Shown: piece after piece, positions 62,472 to 64,000 of the stretch
How the letters are laid out: every line of letters starts with the position of its first letter
Position numbering within the stretch: the first letter of the stretch is position 1
DNA from: Paraburkholderia phytofirmans PsJN
GTDB lineage: Bacteria > Pseudomonadota > Gammaproteobacteria > Burkholderiales > Burkholderiaceae
Assembly: GCF_000020125.1 (NCBI RefSeq)
Contig: NC_010676.1
Span: 3,472,001 to 3,536,000, forward strand
Length of the DNA: 64,000 bases
Direction of reading: 5' to 3'
Program-made: the position numbers and the translations under genes
Notes under the pieces: model-generated
What the model was told of the DNA's origin: nothing
Databases searched by the model: none
The model's input: the letters and a program-made list of their open reading frames with translations, nothing else

Positions 62472-64000
62472 ATGAACAACGACAAAGAGGTGTTCGCCAG
62501 CGCGCGCGGCGCTGCGCGTCGCCGGTTTATCAAACAGAGTTCCGCGTTGTTGGCCTCGGGTCTCGCGATCGGCTTCCAGTTGCCCGAAGCCTTCGCCAAG
62601 GGCGACGACAAAAGCGGTGACCCCAACCCGCAAGCCGGTGAATTCGAACCGAATGCGTGGGTGCGCGTGCTGCCGGACGATACGATCAAGCTGGTCGTCC
62701 ATAAACACGATTCCGGAACAGGCACGCGTACCGCGCTCGCTGCAATGGTCGCGGAAGAACTGGACGTCGATCTGTTTCGCGTCGATGTGATCACGCCGGA
62801 GAATCCGTTTTACGGCGACTACATTCACCCGTTGTGGAAGGTGTTTTCGACGGGCGGGAGTACGAGCGTCTCGTTGGAATACGAGCGCTTGCGACGTGCG
62901 GGTGCGACCGCGCGCGCCATGTTGATTGCCGCTGCGGCAAAACAGTGGAATGTGGCGCCGTCGACGTGTTCCACGGACAACGGATTCGTGGTCAATAAGG
63001 CCAACGGCATGCGTGCGAACTATGGGTCGCTTGCGCAGGTCGCGGCGCAAATGCCCGCACCGAAAGACGTCGTGCTGAAAGACCCGTCGCAGTTCAAATA
63101 CATCGGCAAATTGCGGAAGAAACGCGGCGCCGTGGAGAAGGCGAGGGGCGCGTTTCCGTACAGCATCGACGTGTCGTTGCCGGACATGCTGGTCGCGGTG
63201 GTCACGCGTGCACCAGTGATCGACGCACGCGTGCGTAGCGTGGATGCTAAAGCCGCGCTGGCCGTGCCGGGTGTGCGGCAGGTGTTGCAGATTCCTGGTC
63301 GGCCCGACATTCTCGGCGGCAATCAGGCGGGTGTTGCTGTGTTAGCCGATGATTATTGGTCCGCGCATAAGGGGCAGGCGGCGTTACACGTGGAGTGGGA
63401 AGACAGTCCGCTTGAGACTTTCGATAGCAGCACGCTTGCCGCGCGTCAGGCGATGTGGCTCGACGATCCTGCGGCGCGGGTTGTGCCGACTATTCAGAGT
63501 GGCGATTTGAAGACCGCGTTTCCGCATGGGGCGCGTGTGATTGAGGCTTCTTATTCGATGCCTTATAAGGCGCAATGTCCGCTTGAGCCGATCAATGTGA
63601 CTGCGTGGGCCAGGAAAGATGGTTCAATCGAGTATTGGGGTGGGCTGCAAGTGCCGTCGACGGTGCAGGAGGCGGCTGAAGTGATCGGCGGTATTCCCGC
63701 GAATCGTGTCGTGCTGCATGAGCTTGTTTCAGGTGGCAGCTTTGGGTCGCGTGAGTCGAAGTACTGGCTTTTCGAAGTGACGTGGCTCGCGTTGAAAGTT
63801 GGAAAGCCGGTCAAGTTGATGAATAGCCGTGAAGATGAAATGCGCGCGCTTTACTACCACTCGGCGAGTTTTCATCGGGCGAAGGCAGCGCTCGATTCGC
63901 GCGGCAATTTGGCGACGTTGCAATTGCGGGCGGTGATGCCTGCTTCACCGGAGCAGTGGGAGCCTGGGTACTTTGATCGGCCGGACCGGATGGATTACAG
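62472..64000 (+). CDS. Molybdopterin-binding subunit of IorAB-type hydroxylase, cut by window end
   Basis: At least 509 residues of a molybdenum-hydroxylase large subunit (isoquinoline 1-oxidoreductase beta-like); the gene continues past base 64000. A Tat-type signal RRRFIKQSSALLASG lies at residues about 17-31, so the pair may act in the periplasm, as for membrane-anchored aldehyde-oxidase types. SGTGTRTALAAMVAEEL, FSTGGSTSVSLE and SGGSFGSRESK are family motifs. The ATG directly follows the upstream stop, with GAGGAGG inside the previous gene. Confidence 0.92.
   Translation, partial: MNNDKEVFASARGAARRRFIKQSSALLASGLAIGFQLPEAFAKGDDKSGDPNPQAGEFEPNAWVRVLPDDTIKLVVHKHDSGTGTRTALAAMVAEELDVDLFRVDVITPENPFYGDYIHPLWKVFSTGGSTSVSLEYERLRRAGATARAMLIAAAAKQWNVAPSTCSTDNGFVVNKANGMRANYGSLAQVAAQMPAPKDVVLKDPSQFKYIGKLRKKRGAVEKARGAFPYSIDVSLPDMLVAVVTRAPVIDARVRSVDAKAALAVPGVRQVLQIPGRPDILGGNQAGVAVLADDYWSAHKGQAALHVEWEDSPLETFDSSTLAARQAMWLDDPAARVVPTIQSGDLKTAFPHGARVIEASYSMPYKAQCPLEPINVTAWARKDGSIEYWGGLQVPSTVQEAAEVIGGIPANRVVLHELVSGGSFGSRESKYWLFEVTWLALKVGKPVKLMNSREDEMRALYYHSASFHRAKAALDSRGNLATLQLRAVMPASPEQWEPGYFDRPDRMDY

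Noticed and set aside
1..64000. CRISPR arrays, insertion sequences, integrases or phage genes
   Set aside because: I looked for regularly spaced repeats, transposase and integrase motifs and found none.

Overview
The window looks like chromosomal DNA of a free-living, high-GC betaproteobacterium of the Burkholderia/Paraburkholderia group. This rests on the G/C-rich third codon positions, the abundance of LysR regulators, and family combinations typical of that group: a divergent lysR-lysA pair, a Tat-exported phospholipase C, a DGPF/ECF-sigma cluster, an IorAB-type molybdenum hydroxylase and a HiPIP. The genus is an inference. I saw no tRNA, rRNA, CRISPR array, insertion sequence or phage gene. 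The genes run to both window edges, and the first and last are cut.

Layout. 1-6.5 kb: an SDR oxidoreductase (cut), lysR and divergent lysA, then a LysR regulator divergent from an orphan amino-acid-binding protein and an AstE/AspA-type deacylase, then a small cupin. 6.6-9.2 kb: a secreted phospholipase C and a small lipoprotein. 9.4-17 kb: a glucan-to-pentose-phosphate block (debranching enzyme, GH63-like glucosidase, zwf, polyphosphate-glucokinase-like ROK kinase). 17-18.6 kb: a PEBP-family protein and an aldo/keto reductase. 18.9-22.7 kb: a Fur-type site followed by a TonB receptor, a PiuC hydroxylase and a PepSY protein (iron uptake). 23-28 kb: one 1646-residue hybrid kinase with two transmitters and three receivers. 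28-32.7 kb: nitroreductase, HiPIP, small proteins, and a 1-kb gene-poor stretch ending in a very strong terminator. 33-35.8 kb: a DGPF/VOC/ECF42-type sigma-factor cluster that holds a decayed SRPBCC remnant. 35.8-49.4 kb: mixed housekeeping and accessory genes (methyltransferase, LysE exporter, XapX, reductase, AraC, AEC transporter, MocR, acetyltransferases, APH(6)-like kinase, flavin reductase, LMW-PTP-like protein).

49.4-51 kb holds the most striking regulatory unit. A 28-codon peptide with eight Thr codons, six of them consecutive, is followed by a long GNRA-capped hairpin and then by a short threonyl-tRNA synthetase that lacks the TGS and editing domains. This has the structure of a threonine-sensing transcription attenuator controlling a paralogous ThrRS.

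51-60 kb is a single eight-gene minus-strand unit: two tandem amidohydrolases (one without its metal-binding HxH), UbiD, UbiX, a His-rich CobW GTPase, an NCS2 permease, an AtzA/8-oxoguanine-deaminase-like hydrolase and an arylmalonate-decarboxylase-like enzyme. A divergent LysR gene faces it. The content suggests an uncharacterised pathway for import, hydrolysis and decarboxylation of an N-heterocyclic or aromatic acid. Next to it lies a second LysR gene divergent from an IorAB-like molybdenum hydroxylase, which could supply the opening hydroxylation.
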